In this document: piece by piece, positions 1-6,800 of the stretch
Layout: every line of letters begins with the position of its first letter
Position numbering within the stretch: position 1 is the first letter of the stretch
Source: JBHIBD01 sp046758865
Lineage (GTDB): Bacteria > Planctomycetota > Brocadiia > Brocadiales > Bathyanammoxibiaceae
Direction of reading: 5' to 3'
NCBI GenBank assembly: GCA_046758865.1
Contig: JBHIBD010000047.1
Coordinates: 1-16,694, forward strand
Length of the DNA stretch: 16,694 nucleotides
Notes under the pieces: model-generated
Seen by the model: the letters and a program-made list of their open reading frames with translations, nothing else
What the model was told of the DNA's origin: nothing
Database searches by the model: none
Made by a program: the position numbers and the translations under genes

Positions 1-212
1 CGCTTGGAGACCCCACCACAGGACTCGCAGTGGGGCTGGCACTCCTTGCAGTGGTACTGGTCGGAAACATTATAGGTGCCATAATACCCCTGATATTCAG
101 GCGCCTGGGGTGGGACCCCGCTACTGTATCGTCCCCGCTCATAGCCACGCTACTGGACCTTACAGGACTGCTTATATACTTCGAGGTCACACGCAGGATG
201 CTGGGCATTTGA
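1..212 (+). CDS. mgtE: MgtE-type Mg2+ transporter, C-terminal fragment
   Basis: This is the 3' end of a gene that enters the window already open, in the frame beginning at base 3, and stops at TGA 210-212. About 69 residues are visible. They form two hydrophobic segments separated by a loop with LGWDPATVSSPLIATLLDL, which fits the conserved last part of MgtE channels (G-x-x-x-P, DPA, S-x-P-x-x-T, D-x-x-G). MgtE is an inner-membrane Mg2+ channel whose cytoplasmic N and CBS domains gate the pore; these parts lie outside the window. A GTG at position 30 is an in-frame valine codon and not a start, because coding sequence continues upstream of it. No clear terminator follows, only a cluster of hairpins. 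The family call rests on a short C-terminal stretch and is fairly secure. Confidence 0.82.
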   Translation, partial: LGDPTTGLAVGLALLAVVLVGNIIGAIIPLIFRRLGWDPATVSSPLIATLLDLTGLLIYFEVTRRMLGI

Positions 213-261
213 GGCATGATGTCACCACACAATCTAAAATATGCCTAAGACTAATGGTAGA

Positions 262-350
262 CAACGAAGTTTTACTTCGTTGAAGAAAACATCAACGACC
301 ATAAAGGTCGTTGTCTTTCAGAAATAACGTAGGGTGCGTCTCGACGCACC
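262..350. repeat. Cluster of three perfect intergenic hairpins after mgtE
   Basis: Three perfect inverted repeats lie in tandem between mgtE and the end of the chelatase gene. The first is CAACGAAGT/ACTTCGTTG (262-270 and 274-282, loop TTT). The second is CAACGACC/GGTCGTTG (293-300 and 306-313, loop ATAAA). The third is GGTGCGTC/GACGCACC (333-340 and 343-350, loop TC). The second and third have relatives elsewhere in the window (15141 and 2688), so they look like dispersed palindromic repeats. None has a convincing T tract, so a terminator role for the two converging genes is possible but not supported. Confidence 0.75.
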
Positions 351-380
351 GTGCACATATAACCCAGAAAAAACACAGGA

Positions 381-1205
381 TTAATGAAAATAGCGTGCTA
401 CCTGCCCCTCTATCCACTTCGTGATATTCGGATGGGGCAGGAGCGGCCTGCCGAACTGGAACTCCAGTCCCTTTAACCTCTCTTTTATCCCCTCCTCAAT
501 ACCACCGCTCGCCAGAACATAGGGTACTACCAGTACTCGTGAGTCTAACCCAGCCTTCTCAACCATCTCCCTGAGGGCCCTGGTGGCCTCCTCGCGGATT
601 TCTCTGGGAGCATCATCCCGCACAGTGGCAACCAAGACGTCTTTAAAACCACCCGCCTCCTTTACAAAATGGCCAATCTGCCCCATGTCCCTGAGCCACA
701 ACCTGTTAAACTCCGGTTCATTGGGGCCGTGACCCACCAGCACCACCACCTCACCCGAGGGCTCTTCACTGAGCTCCCTCGCCCTGTCCAGAACAATCTC
801 AGACACCAACGGGGAGGTGTCCAGCGCACCGGTCATCACAAAGTTCACGTCACCCTTCAGGTATCTCTGGGGAAGGATGGGGTCAAGTCCCAGCAGGTGT
901 TTTGTATTATAAATAATAGGACTGTGAGACGAGATGAACAGCGGCACGGCAATTATAAGCCTTACACCCCTTTCTTCGAGCCGGGTTACCGCCTCCTGGA
1001 TGGTCTTTTGGTCCGCCATGCCAAAGGCGATGTCAACATTGTAGCGTTCTTCCAGCGGTCTTACGGCCTCCCTGACCTGTTCGTTCCATAGGGCTATCCT
1101 GCTGCCGTGCGCCAGTACCAGTATCCCCTTCTCTCCTTGAGCGGCGTGCGCCAACAAAGCACCCATAACAAACAAGACTGAGATAACCCTAAAAACCGCA
1201 ACCAC
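381..1205 (-). CDS. Exported CbiX/SirB-like sirohydrochlorin chelatase-family protein
   Basis: The protein has 274 residues. It resembles two-domain CbiX-type chelatases, which insert Co2+ (or Fe2+/Ni2+) into sirohydrochlorin-type tetrapyrroles. The first half carries VLAHGSR (His33) and PLFISSHSP (His94), the usual pair of metal-site histidines. The second half keeps VLVGHGPNE (His159), but where the first half has His94 it has PYVLASGGI without a histidine. Residues 1-22 (VAVFRVISVLFVMGALLAHA) look like a Sec signal peptide ending at an Ala-x-Ala-like site, so the mature enzyme would be periplasmic. The GTG start at 1203-1205 is well supported: an AGGAGGAGG Shine-Dalgarno lies just upstream, inside the 3' end of der. 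The stop of der is only three bases away, which implies translational coupling. The exact metal and substrate cannot be read from sequence. Confidence 0.8.
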   Translation of the reverse strand: MVAVFRVISVLFVMGALLAHAAQGEKGILVLAHGSRIALWNEQVREAVRPLEERYNVDIAFGMADQKTIQEAVTRLEERGVRLIIAVPLFISSHSPIIYNTKHLLGLDPILPQRYLKGDVNFVMTGALDTSPLVSEIVLDRARELSEEPSGEVVVLVGHGPNEPEFNRLWLRDMGQIGHFVKEAGGFKDVLVATVRDDAPREIREEATRALREMVEKAGLDSRVLVVPYVLASGGIEEGIKERLKGLEFQFGRPLLPHPNITKWIEGQVARYFH

Positions 1206-1208
1206 GAC

Positions 1209-2597
1209 CTACCTCCTCCTCTCCCTGAAGAAAAACTTAAGGGGTACCTCAGAGAAAGGAAATTTTTCGCGGAGCCTGTTGGCAAGATAGCGCTCATAAG
1301 AGGCATCAAAGAGAGAAGGATAGTTGACAAACAACACAAAGGTCGGCGGTGCAACCGTTACCTGAGTAGCAAAATATACCTTGGCCTCTCTACCCCATTT
1401 TCTTTTCGGCGAACGCTCTGCAAAGACATCCCCAACAACCTTATTCAACTCCGAGGTACCAACCCTTGTACTTGTCTGCCGGTAAAGCTCCTCAGCTAGT
1501 CCTACGGTATCCACCACATTATCCGCATTCTTTGCACTAATAAAGGAAATAGGGGCATAGGAAAGCCCTGGAAGCATGTACCGGACGTATCTTACAAACT
1601 CTTCAGTATCGGTATCCCCTGCAAGGTCCCATTTATTTACCACAATAATGCAGGGCCTGAATTGCTCAGCAATATACGCACCTAACCTCTTGTCCACCTG
1701 TGAGACCTCGTCAGTGGCGTCCAGTAAGAATAGTACCACATTGGCCCTTCTGACCGACCTCTTGGCCCTGGCAAGGCCGTAAAACTCCACCGACCCCTCC
1801 ACCTGGCGCTTCTTCCGCACCCCGGCAGTGTCAATGGCCACAAAGACTTTGCCATCTAACTCGAATCTGACATCCACGGAGTCGCGGGTAGTCCCAGGTA
1901 TCTCACTAACTATCATTCTTTCCTCTCGTGCGAGGGTATTTATAAGGGTAGACTTGCCGACATTGCGCCTGCCCACCACCGCCAGTCTCATCTGCGGCTC
2001 CCCTGGGACCGCTGCCTCAAAGGGAACCAGGGCTGTAATCTCCTCCAGAAGCTCCACCCTCCCAAGGCCCTGTAGGGCGGAAAACGCCAGGGGCTCTCCA
2101 AAACCCAGCTTGAAAAACTCGGCCTTAAGGGAGACAAGACCCGGGTCGTCCACCTTGTTCGCCACCAGCAAGACGGGCTTGTGCACATGGCGAAGCCTCT
2201 CTGCCACCACCCTGTCAAGGGGCATGAGCCCATCACGCACATCCACAACAAACACTACAATGCTTGCCTTATCCAGGGCAATCTCTATCTGCTCCTCCAC
2301 GAGATGGGCCATCTCTTTCCCTTTAACGTCCTGGATTCCTATGCCCCCCGTATCCATAAGCTCAAACCTCTTGCCGCCATGCGCCATCTCAGCCGACACC
2401 CTGTCTCTGGTAACACCACTGGTGGGGTCAACAATCGCTATGCGCCGCCTTACCAAACGGTTAAAGATGGACGACTTCCCCACATTGGGCCTGCCGACTA
2501 TAGCTACAACGGGAGCCGCAACAGGCAGCCGCTTCTGGGCAATACCCTGCTTTATCCCTTTCTCATCAACCATCTTACCAGCCCCAATATTACCCAT
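1209..2597 (-). CDS. der: Ribosome biogenesis GTPase Der (EngA)
   Basis: This is a double-GTPase of 462 residues that acts in late 50S subunit assembly. The first G domain has GRPNVGKS (35-42), DTGG (82-85) and NKVD (147-150). The second has GRRNVGKS (209-216), DTAG (256-259) and NKWD (321-324). A C-terminal KH-like domain spans about 370-455 and ends in a basic FFFRERRR tail. Length and order match the family; the second P-loop has Arg where Pro is common. The start is uncertain. ATG at 2597 has almost no Shine-Dalgarno, and a TATAAT box sits 13 bases upstream, so it would be nearly leaderless. Met9 (start at 2573) has a weak GGTAAG before it. The extra N-terminal residues precede the conserved domain, so either start gives a functional protein. 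Confidence 0.96.
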   Translation of the reverse strand: MGNIGAGKMVDEKGIKQGIAQKRLPVAAPVVAIVGRPNVGKSSIFNRLVRRRIAIVDPTSGVTRDRVSAEMAHGGKRFELMDTGGIGIQDVKGKEMAHLVEEQIEIALDKASIVVFVVDVRDGLMPLDRVVAERLRHVHKPVLLVANKVDDPGLVSLKAEFFKLGFGEPLAFSALQGLGRVELLEEITALVPFEAAVPGEPQMRLAVVGRRNVGKSTLINTLAREERMIVSEIPGTTRDSVDVRFELDGKVFVAIDTAGVRKKRQVEGSVEFYGLARAKRSVRRANVVLFLLDATDEVSQVDKRLGAYIAEQFRPCIIVVNKWDLAGDTDTEEFVRYVRYMLPGLSYAPISFISAKNADNVVDTVGLAEELYRQTSTRVGTSELNKVVGDVFAERSPKRKWGREAKVYFATQVTVAPPTFVLFVNYPSLFDASYERYLANRLREKFPFSEVPLKFFFRERRR

Positions 2598-2610
2598 AAA
2601 TCACGCCCAT

Positions 2611-2616
2611 ATTATA
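2611..2616 (-). promoter_or_regulatory. Possible -10 box for der
   Basis: On the minus strand this reads TATAAT, a perfect -10 hexamer, 13 bases upstream of the first ATG of der. No good -35 hexamer lies at 16-18 bases. Transcription starting about 7 bases downstream would give a leader of under 10 bases to the first ATG, or about 30 bases to Met9. This is weak evidence for the shorter start. Confidence 0.35.
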
Positions 2617-2687
2617 CCCCGCCATTAACTGTAGGGATAGGGATTTACCAGCCTACTCTCTCTTACGCTTGCATCATTTAGGGGTGG

Positions 2688-2706
2688 GGTGCGTCCTGAA
2701 CGCACC
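2688..2706. repeat. GGTGCGT palindrome, second copy
   Basis: GGTGCGT (2688-2694) and ACGCACC (2700-2706) form a 7-bp hairpin with loop CCTGA. It is followed by GTGC, just as the copy at 333-350 is. A decayed relative, GGTGCGTCAAGAC, is at about 15222. The rest of the gap between der and the next gene (2598-2858) shows no gene and no clear terminator. Confidence 0.6.
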
Positions 2707-2858
2707 GTGCTTGCGGACAGACCTAAAAGGTTGGTCCACACATTTTTGTTGGAATAGTTTGCAGCATATGAATCTCTGGATACGGCGAACGGCGTCCGTC
2801 AGTATGTCGCAACAGGAGGGGAACTACATAACTAAAGGCTTCCTTCCGAAGTCAGCAA

Positions 2859-4091
2859 TTAGGCAGCCGCTGGCCCACCTTCTGCTTCTGGTTTTTCTGG
2901 TTCCACTGGGGGTGGTGGGGGTGTAGGCGATGACTCCGGTTTTGGTGAAGGTGTAGGTGGTGACTCTGGTGCTGGTGAGGGCATTGCAAATTCTGTCTCT
3001 CTTTCCTCCATGTAAACGTCTTCCACCTCAGTACCATCCACATCCTTCCTCATCAACAGATAAAGCACACTCTGGGCAGAGCCTATAAAGGCGGCTGCCA
3101 CGGCCCAGACCACTATCTTGATCAAGAATAGGTAAAAAAGCAGGACTATTGTGGTAAAAACCAACGTCTTTGAGCCCAAGGCGTCAAAAAGTATCTTTGC
3201 TTGTGCAACGAAGTCACCACTGGCTAAAAGATCAGACGGGTATGTAAAAACACCAACAGTCATCAAAATCTCCTGGAACTTTTCTCCCATGCCCATGCCT
3301 ACGGTGACAAAACTCGTATTCACCAGCAGATTAATAGCTGTGATAACTATAAACAGGCAAACGGCCCCATAAGCCGCAGCAGAGGCACAATAGATGATAA
3401 ATCCAAGAGGCTTGGACAGTACATAAGAATATGCCCTGCTCATTGCGTCAAAGGCATCGGAGCCATCGGCACTAATCGTGGGAAACATGAGCCCCGAACC
3501 GACACCGCCAATTATACCTACGAACAGTATCAAAAAGCTAAATACAAGGATTATCGGGAAGCCTAAGGCCACAAGCACCTCCAAAAACTTTATCTGCCCA
3601 ATTAGCCCACCAAGCGCATTAAGGAGCACAAAAAACAGCACACCAATCAGCGGGGCCATCGGTCCCCAGAAGTAGGACCAGAACTTCTTTATAGAGTATT
3701 TAACCGAATCCTTTAACCCCACCTTTTCGCCCCTTGCATACTCCAGTGAGGCTATCCTGGTAATAGCACCTCCTATAATAGACCATATGGCAAGGAGGCC
3801 AAATATTATGAGGGCAAGGGGCAGGTATTGATTCCAGTTTCCTGAGGTAAAGGCGGTAGCAAAAGCGGAGAAGATATTACGCACGCCCTCCACAGGAGGC
3901 ATTAGAAAACTTGCCAATACTGTGGTTGGACTTGTATCTATAAACTTTAATGTTGAGAAGGGCCACAAGATGCCGCATACCAAGAGCACACTTGCCAAGA
4001 CACCAACAAAGCCCAAGAGAACCCTCTTTACATCAAAGGCTGCCCAGAAGGCATAAGACATATCTTGCCAGTTCTCTTTTCTACCTGACAT
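2859..4091 (-). CDS. Polytopic membrane protein with proline-rich C-terminal tail
   Basis: I recognise no named family with a known function. Counting from the upstream ATG at 4112, hydrophobic segments fall at about 30-50, 97-119, 152-172, 177-204, 236-265 and 315-350, giving about six membrane spans. Residues 217-235 contain DAFDAMSRAYSYVLSKP, a motif I associate with uncharacterised planctomycete membrane proteins. After the last span come an acidic linker and a tail of about 40 residues made of Pro, Ser, Glu and Lys (SPAPESPPTPSPKPE and PTPPPPP). Such a tail would be flexible and might reach across a surface or bind partners. I chose ATG at 4089-4091 (410 aa) over 4112 because a GAGGGAGG Shine-Dalgarno lies directly before it, inside the longer reading. 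Small interfacial motifs such as GAVCLF and GLMFP are seen, but no catalytic motif. Confidence 0.75.
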   Translation of the reverse strand: MSGRKENWQDMSYAFWAAFDVKRVLLGFVGVLASVLLVCGILWPFSTLKFIDTSPTTVLASFLMPPVEGVRNIFSAFATAFTSGNWNQYLPLALIIFGLLAIWSIIGGAITRIASLEYARGEKVGLKDSVKYSIKKFWSYFWGPMAPLIGVLFFVLLNALGGLIGQIKFLEVLVALGFPIILVFSFLILFVGIIGGVGSGLMFPTISADGSDAFDAMSRAYSYVLSKPLGFIIYCASAAAYGAVCLFIVITAINLLVNTSFVTVGMGMGEKFQEILMTVGVFTYPSDLLASGDFVAQAKILFDALGSKTLVFTTIVLLFYLFLIKIVVWAVAAAFIGSAQSVLYLLMRKDVDGTEVEDVYMEERETEFAMPSPAPESPPTPSPKPESSPTPPPPPVEPEKPEAEGGPAAA

Positions 4092-4140
4092 CTCCCTCCC
4101 TCTGCCTTGCACAGAAACGGGCTACACTTAAGTCTGAAAA

Positions 4141-4169
4141 TATCTACCAGAAAGCCTAAAAGAGTTCAA
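4141..4169 (-). promoter_or_regulatory. Possible sigma70 promoter of the membrane-protein gene
   Basis: On the minus strand TTGAAC (4164-4169) and TAGATA (4141-4146) are separated by 17 bases. A TGG immediately before the second box gives an extended -10 element. The boxes match the consensus only moderately, so this is a tentative promoter about 50 bases upstream of the chosen start. Confidence 0.3.
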
Positions 4170-4241
4170 GGAGATTTTGTTGGAAAATATCGAGACCTAT
4201 GCAAAACCTTGGATTTTCATTTCCCACATTCTCGACATCAG

Positions 4242-4256
4242 TCCGCCTCAGGCGGA
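4242..4256. repeat. TCCGCCT palindrome
   Basis: TCCGCCT-C-AGGCGGA is a perfect 7-bp inverted repeat with a one-base centre. It lies in the gap between yacG and the membrane-protein gene. A sister copy is at 6699-6715, and a partial one runs off the window end at 16683. Confidence 0.6.
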
Positions 4257-4317
4257 AAGCTTTGCTCGACTGGTAACTACAAAAGCCTTTATCCACTTTT
4301 GTGAAGTTCTAAGTCTT

Positions 4318-4512
4318 TCACTCACCTCTCGGCTTATCTGTCTCCTCCACCTTCTCTGGCGTGAGAGGCTCCTCTATCCTGTGCTCCTCCTCTACCCACT
4401 TGCCCAGGTCTATGAGCTTACAACGCTCGGAGCAGAAGGGAAAAAAGGGGAGTTCCTTTGTAGATTCATAGACCAATTCCTTACCGCAGTATCGGCAATC
4501 TATCTTGAGCAT
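4318..4512 (-). CDS. yacG: YacG-like zinc-ribbon protein (gyrase inhibitor family)
   Basis: This is a small protein of 64 residues. A four-cysteine zinc site, CRYC (Cys6, Cys9) and CSERC (Cys27, Cys31), is followed by KLIDLGKWVEEEHRIEEP. That is the signature of the YacG family; E. coli YacG binds GyrB and inhibits DNA gyrase. The C-terminus is acidic. I chose ATG 4510-4512. An in-frame TTG at 4542 would add ten residues not typical of the family, and a TATGAT box overlaps its upstream flank. There is no clear Shine-Dalgarno at the ATG. The gene lies 91 bases after grpE on the same strand and may be co-transcribed with dnaJ-grpE. The family is clear; a gyrase role here is inferred. Confidence 0.88.
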   Translation of the reverse strand: MLKIDCRYCGKELVYESTKELPFFPFCSERCKLIDLGKWVEEEHRIEEPLTPEKVEETDKPRGE

Positions 4513-4542
4513 AGTACTAAAAGCAAAAGGTGTAGCGTACAA

Positions 4543-4551
4543 ATCATACCA
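4543..4551 (-). promoter_or_regulatory. Possible extended -10 promoter for yacG
   Basis: The minus strand reads TGGTATGAT, an extended -10 element (TGn then TATGAT), about 30 bases upstream of the yacG ATG. No -35 box is evident. It could give yacG its own transcript in addition to read-through from grpE. Confidence 0.28.
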
Positions 4552-4603
4552 GAGGCAGGTCTGTCATGCCGCAGGCGCATCTGCCCACGGCTTTAGGCAC
4601 CAA

Positions 4604-5356
4604 TCACACTATAGGCTCTTCTTCATCCACTGCGGGGCCGGTATCTATTCCCTGAGTGCCTTCAGAAGGTGCTTTTGGAGGTTTTTTTTCCCGGCCCTTA
4701 TCAACCTCTATTGCGGACTTTTCTTTCTCTCCTTCTTTGGCCTCAGTAACTGGCTTTTTGGAGACCTTGACCTTGGCTGGCCTTAGAACCTTGTCATGCA
4801 AAAGGAAGCCCTGCTCTACCTCCTCAAGGACGGTGTGATGGGGAAACTCGTCGTTTTCCACCTCCATAACGGCCTCGTGCAATTCAGGGTTAAATTCCTG
4901 ACCCTCCTGTCCATGTACGGGCTTAACCCCAAAATCTCCCAAGACCTTGAGGAACTGGTCTTGGATGAGCTCTATGCCGTGGAGAAATTTCTCTAGTGCC
5001 TGAGAGTTGTCCTCTCCCACAGATTTCATTGCCCTAGAAAGATTGTCCACAGTCGGTAGCAGTGCACGTATCACATCCTGGACCGCTAAACGGTTTAGCG
5101 CATCAATTTCCTTCTTTACCCTCTTCTGATAATTCTGAAAATCTGCCTTTGCCCTGAGGAGCAAGTTAAGGTACTCATCTCTCTCCTCGGCCTTTTTCTT
5201 GAGCTCAGTAAACTCCTTTTCCGTGAGTTCTACCTTCTTTTCCTCCGGAGCTGCCTCGGCCTCTCCTTTGGAGATTTCTGCCGGCTGGGATACCGACCCG
5301 GCTGAACCCTTTCCTGCTTTAGTGGTCTTCTTTTCTTTTCCTTTTTCCGCCATCAC
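4604..5356 (-). CDS. grpE: GrpE nucleotide exchange factor
   Basis: The protein has 250 residues and is the ADP-release factor for DnaK. A charged low-complexity N-terminus (1-45) leads to a long helical part (about 45-140, including LLLRAKADFQNYQKRV). The C-terminal beta domain follows (about 140-200: EFNPELHEAVMEV, VLEEVEQGFLLHDKVLRPAKVKV). A lysine/glutamate/proline-rich tail of about 50 residues (200-250) follows the usual GrpE end. The gene overlaps the stop of dnaJ. A GTG at 5354-5356 is eight bases after AAGGAG, and an ATG directly follows it at 5351-5353 in a TGATG overlap, so the two candidate starts differ by one codon. Coupling to dnaJ is clear. The tail is unlike E. coli GrpE, and its role is unknown. 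Confidence 0.95.
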   Translation of the reverse strand: MMAEKGKEKKTTKAGKGSAGSVSQPAEISKGEAEAAPEEKKVELTEKEFTELKKKAEERDEYLNLLLRAKADFQNYQKRVKKEIDALNRLAVQDVIRALLPTVDNLSRAMKSVGEDNSQALEKFLHGIELIQDQFLKVLGDFGVKPVHGQEGQEFNPELHEAVMEVENDEFPHHTVLEEVEQGFLLHDKVLRPAKVKVSKKPVTEAKEGEKEKSAIEVDKGREKKPPKAPSEGTQGIDTGPAVDEEEPIV

Positions 5357-6480
5357 CCAAAATACTCCTTCACCTTTTGCAAAAAGCTCCTTTTCTTGGG
5401 ACTGAGGTTCTTGTTCTCTATACTTGCAAACTCTCTAAGAAGTTCCTCTTGTTTCTCTGTAAGCTTGACCGGAATCTCCACCACCATCTGCACCAAGAGG
5501 TCTCCTCTGCCCCAACCGTGCGTGCTGGGAAGACCCTCTCCCCTCACAGGAATAATATCCCCATGCTGGGTGCCCCTGGGTATCTTTACCCTAGTAGTAA
5601 CCCCCCTCAATGTAGGTACATCAACCTCACTCCCAAGAGCAGCCTGGGTAAAGCTTACTGGCAATTCGCAGATGATATCGTTGCCCTCCCTCCGAAAGAT
5701 TGGATGGGGTCTCACATGTATATCACAATACAGGTCTCCGCTCGGTGCGCCGTTTTCGCCAGCCTCTCCCTGGCCCGCGACGCGAAGCCTTACGCCATCT
5801 TCCACACCCGGGGGTACCTGCACCTTAATGTGGTGTCTCTTCACCACCCGACCGCTGCCGCGGCACATATGGCACGGATGTTCGATTATCTTCCCATGAC
5901 CACCGCATTTGCCACACGTGGTGCGAAGGACAAAGAATCCCTGGGTCTGCTGAATCTCCCCCCTACCACCACAGTAGGAACAGGTTCTGGGAGATGTGCC
6001 CGGTTTAATGCCTGTGCCCGAACATATACCACAGGGCTCACGCCTGTTGAGGCCTATGGTCTTCTCTACTCCTGTGGCCACCTCTCGGAGGTCTACAGCG
6101 ATGTCCACCCTGAGGCTTGCCCCGCGGCGCGGTGCTGCGCGGGTACGGGCGCGCGCGCCAAAGAATTCCTCAAAGATGCTGCCGCCGCCAAAGATGTCGT
6201 TAAAGTGCTCGAAGATGTCATCAAATGATGTGAAGTGGGTCTCAAAACCCCTTATACCCTCACGCCCGTATATATCGTAGCGCCTCCTCTTCTCTGGGTC
6301 ACCCAATATCTCGTATGCCTCTGCCGCCTCCTTAAACTTCTGCTCAGCGGTTTTGTCCCCGGGGTTCCTGTCGGGATGGTACTTTAGGGCCATCTTCCGA
6401 TAGGCCTTCTTTATGTCTTCCTGCGAGGTGTTTCTGTCTACCCCAAGGATGCGGTAATAATCATCATCCACCCGAGCCAT
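5353..6480 (-). CDS. dnaJ: DnaJ (Hsp40) co-chaperone
   Basis: This is a full-length type I DnaJ of 375 residues that delivers clients to DnaK and stimulates its ATPase. The J domain (about 7-72) has the essential HPD at 35-37. A short Gly/Phe-containing stretch (about 85-115, including DIFGGGS) is followed by four CxxCxGxG zinc repeats at about 150-210 (CGICSGTG, CSYCGGRG, CGKCGGHG, CHMCRGSG). The C-terminal client-binding domains follow. The Gly/Phe region is sparse and includes an Arg/Ala-rich run (GARARTRAAPRRG), which is somewhat unusual. The ATG at 6478-6480 has only a weak GAGAAG Shine-Dalgarno. The stop overlaps the grpE start. dnaJ is the first gene of the dnaJ-grpE(-yacG) unit; dnaK must lie elsewhere. 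Confidence 0.97.
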   Translation of the reverse strand: MARVDDDYYRILGVDRNTSQEDIKKAYRKMALKYHPDRNPGDKTAEQKFKEAAEAYEILGDPEKRRRYDIYGREGIRGFETHFTSFDDIFEHFNDIFGGGSIFEEFFGARARTRAAPRRGASLRVDIAVDLREVATGVEKTIGLNRREPCGICSGTGIKPGTSPRTCSYCGGRGEIQQTQGFFVLRTTCGKCGGHGKIIEHPCHMCRGSGRVVKRHHIKVQVPPGVEDGVRLRVAGQGEAGENGAPSGDLYCDIHVRPHPIFRREGNDIICELPVSFTQAALGSEVDVPTLRGVTTRVKIPRGTQHGDIIPVRGEGLPSTHGWGRGDLLVQMVVEIPVKLTEKQEELLREFASIENKNLSPKKRSFLQKVKEYFG

Positions 6481-6536
6481 AAGTTCTTCTCAGTCAAAAG
6501 TTAAGCAGCTAATGCAAAATAAATTATTTATTTTTA

Positions 6537-6565
6537 ATTATATTTTTGATAGGGGGAAAATGCAA
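6537..6565 (-). promoter_or_regulatory. Sigma70-type promoter upstream of dnaJ
   Basis: On the minus strand TATAAT (6537-6542) is preceded at 17 bases by TTGCAT (6560-6565), about 57 bases upstream of the dnaJ start in a very AT-rich stretch. No CIRCE operator (TTAGCACTC inverted repeat) or sigma32-like element was seen, so heat control is not evident from the DNA. Confidence 0.45.
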
Positions 6566-6593
6566 GGGGTTAATCCCTCTCTGTTCGGAATCC

Positions 6594-6622
6594 TTGACAT
6601 TTATCTTCCGAGGGCATAAAAT
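6594..6622 (+). promoter_or_regulatory. Near-consensus sigma70 promoter facing the SIR2-like gene
   Basis: TTGACA (6594-6599, a perfect -35) and TAAAAT (6617-6622, five of six -10 bases) are spaced by exactly 17 bases. Transcription would start at about 6629 and give a leader of about 170 bases before the ATG at 6801. That leader contains two hairpin-forming palindromes. It is among the best promoter matches in the window. Confidence 0.6.
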
Positions 6623-6698
6623 TTCTTTTACTCACCTTGACATGCCCACCAAGACCAGCGGCTAACAGAATATCATTGCAAACAAAGCGTGTAGCGTG

Positions 6699-6715
6699 GT
6701 CCGCCTTAGGCGGAC
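6699..6715. repeat. GTCCGCCT palindrome
   Basis: GTCCGCCT-T-AGGCGGAC is a perfect 8-bp inverted repeat with a one-base centre. It is preceded by GTGTAGCGT, a string also seen (as GTGTAGCGT) at 4531. The core repeats the palindrome at 4242-4256. Confidence 0.65.
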
Positions 6716-6727
6716 AGAGACACTCCC

Positions 6728-6747
6728 CCCCCTTTGCGAAAAGGGGG
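6728..6747. repeat. CCCCCTTT-GCGA-AAAGGGGG hairpin
   Basis: This is a perfect 8-bp inverted repeat (6728-6735 and 6740-6747) around GCGA, within the leader of the SIR2-like gene. It has the look of a dispersed palindromic repeat. No T tract follows, so a terminator role is unlikely. Confidence 0.6.
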
Positions 6748-6800
6748 ATGTCAACTATTTTATGCACTAGGTAATAACCCGTTTTCACGCTGGATTCAGG

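Larger units (their letters stand above)
6481..6800. other. Divergent intergenic region between dnaJ and the SIR2-like gene
   Basis: These 320 bases hold the minus-strand dnaJ promoter and a near-consensus plus-strand promoter at 6594-6622. They also hold a GTCCGCCT palindrome (6699-6715) and a CCCCCTTT/AAAGGGGG hairpin (6728-6747). A minus-strand open frame across 6570-6788 is made largely of these repeats and is not credible as a gene. No RNA gene was recognised. Confidence 0.6.

Noticed and set aside
293..320. Rho-independent terminator for mgtE at CAACGACC/GGTCGTTG
   Set aside because: The bases after the stem are TCTTTCAG, not a T tract, and an identical hairpin occurs at 15141 away from any matching gene end, so it is better read as a repeat.
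253..350. CRISPR-like array from the three hairpins after mgtE
   Set aside because: The three units differ in sequence and spacing and no constant repeat with variable spacers exists. They are independent palindromes.
4177..4596. Plus-strand open frame opposite yacG
   Set aside because: It is antisense to yacG, whose zinc motif and family pattern are clear. The plus-strand product shows no family features.
5377..6228. Long plus-strand open frame of 283 codons opposite dnaJ
   Set aside because: It is a shadow of the high-quality dnaJ reading. The translation has no recognisable domain.
6570..6788. Minus-strand open frame of 72 codons upstream of the SIR2-like gene
   Set aside because: It is built from palindromic repeats and covers a good plus-strand promoter. 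It has no domain-like pattern and reads as repeat-derived translation.
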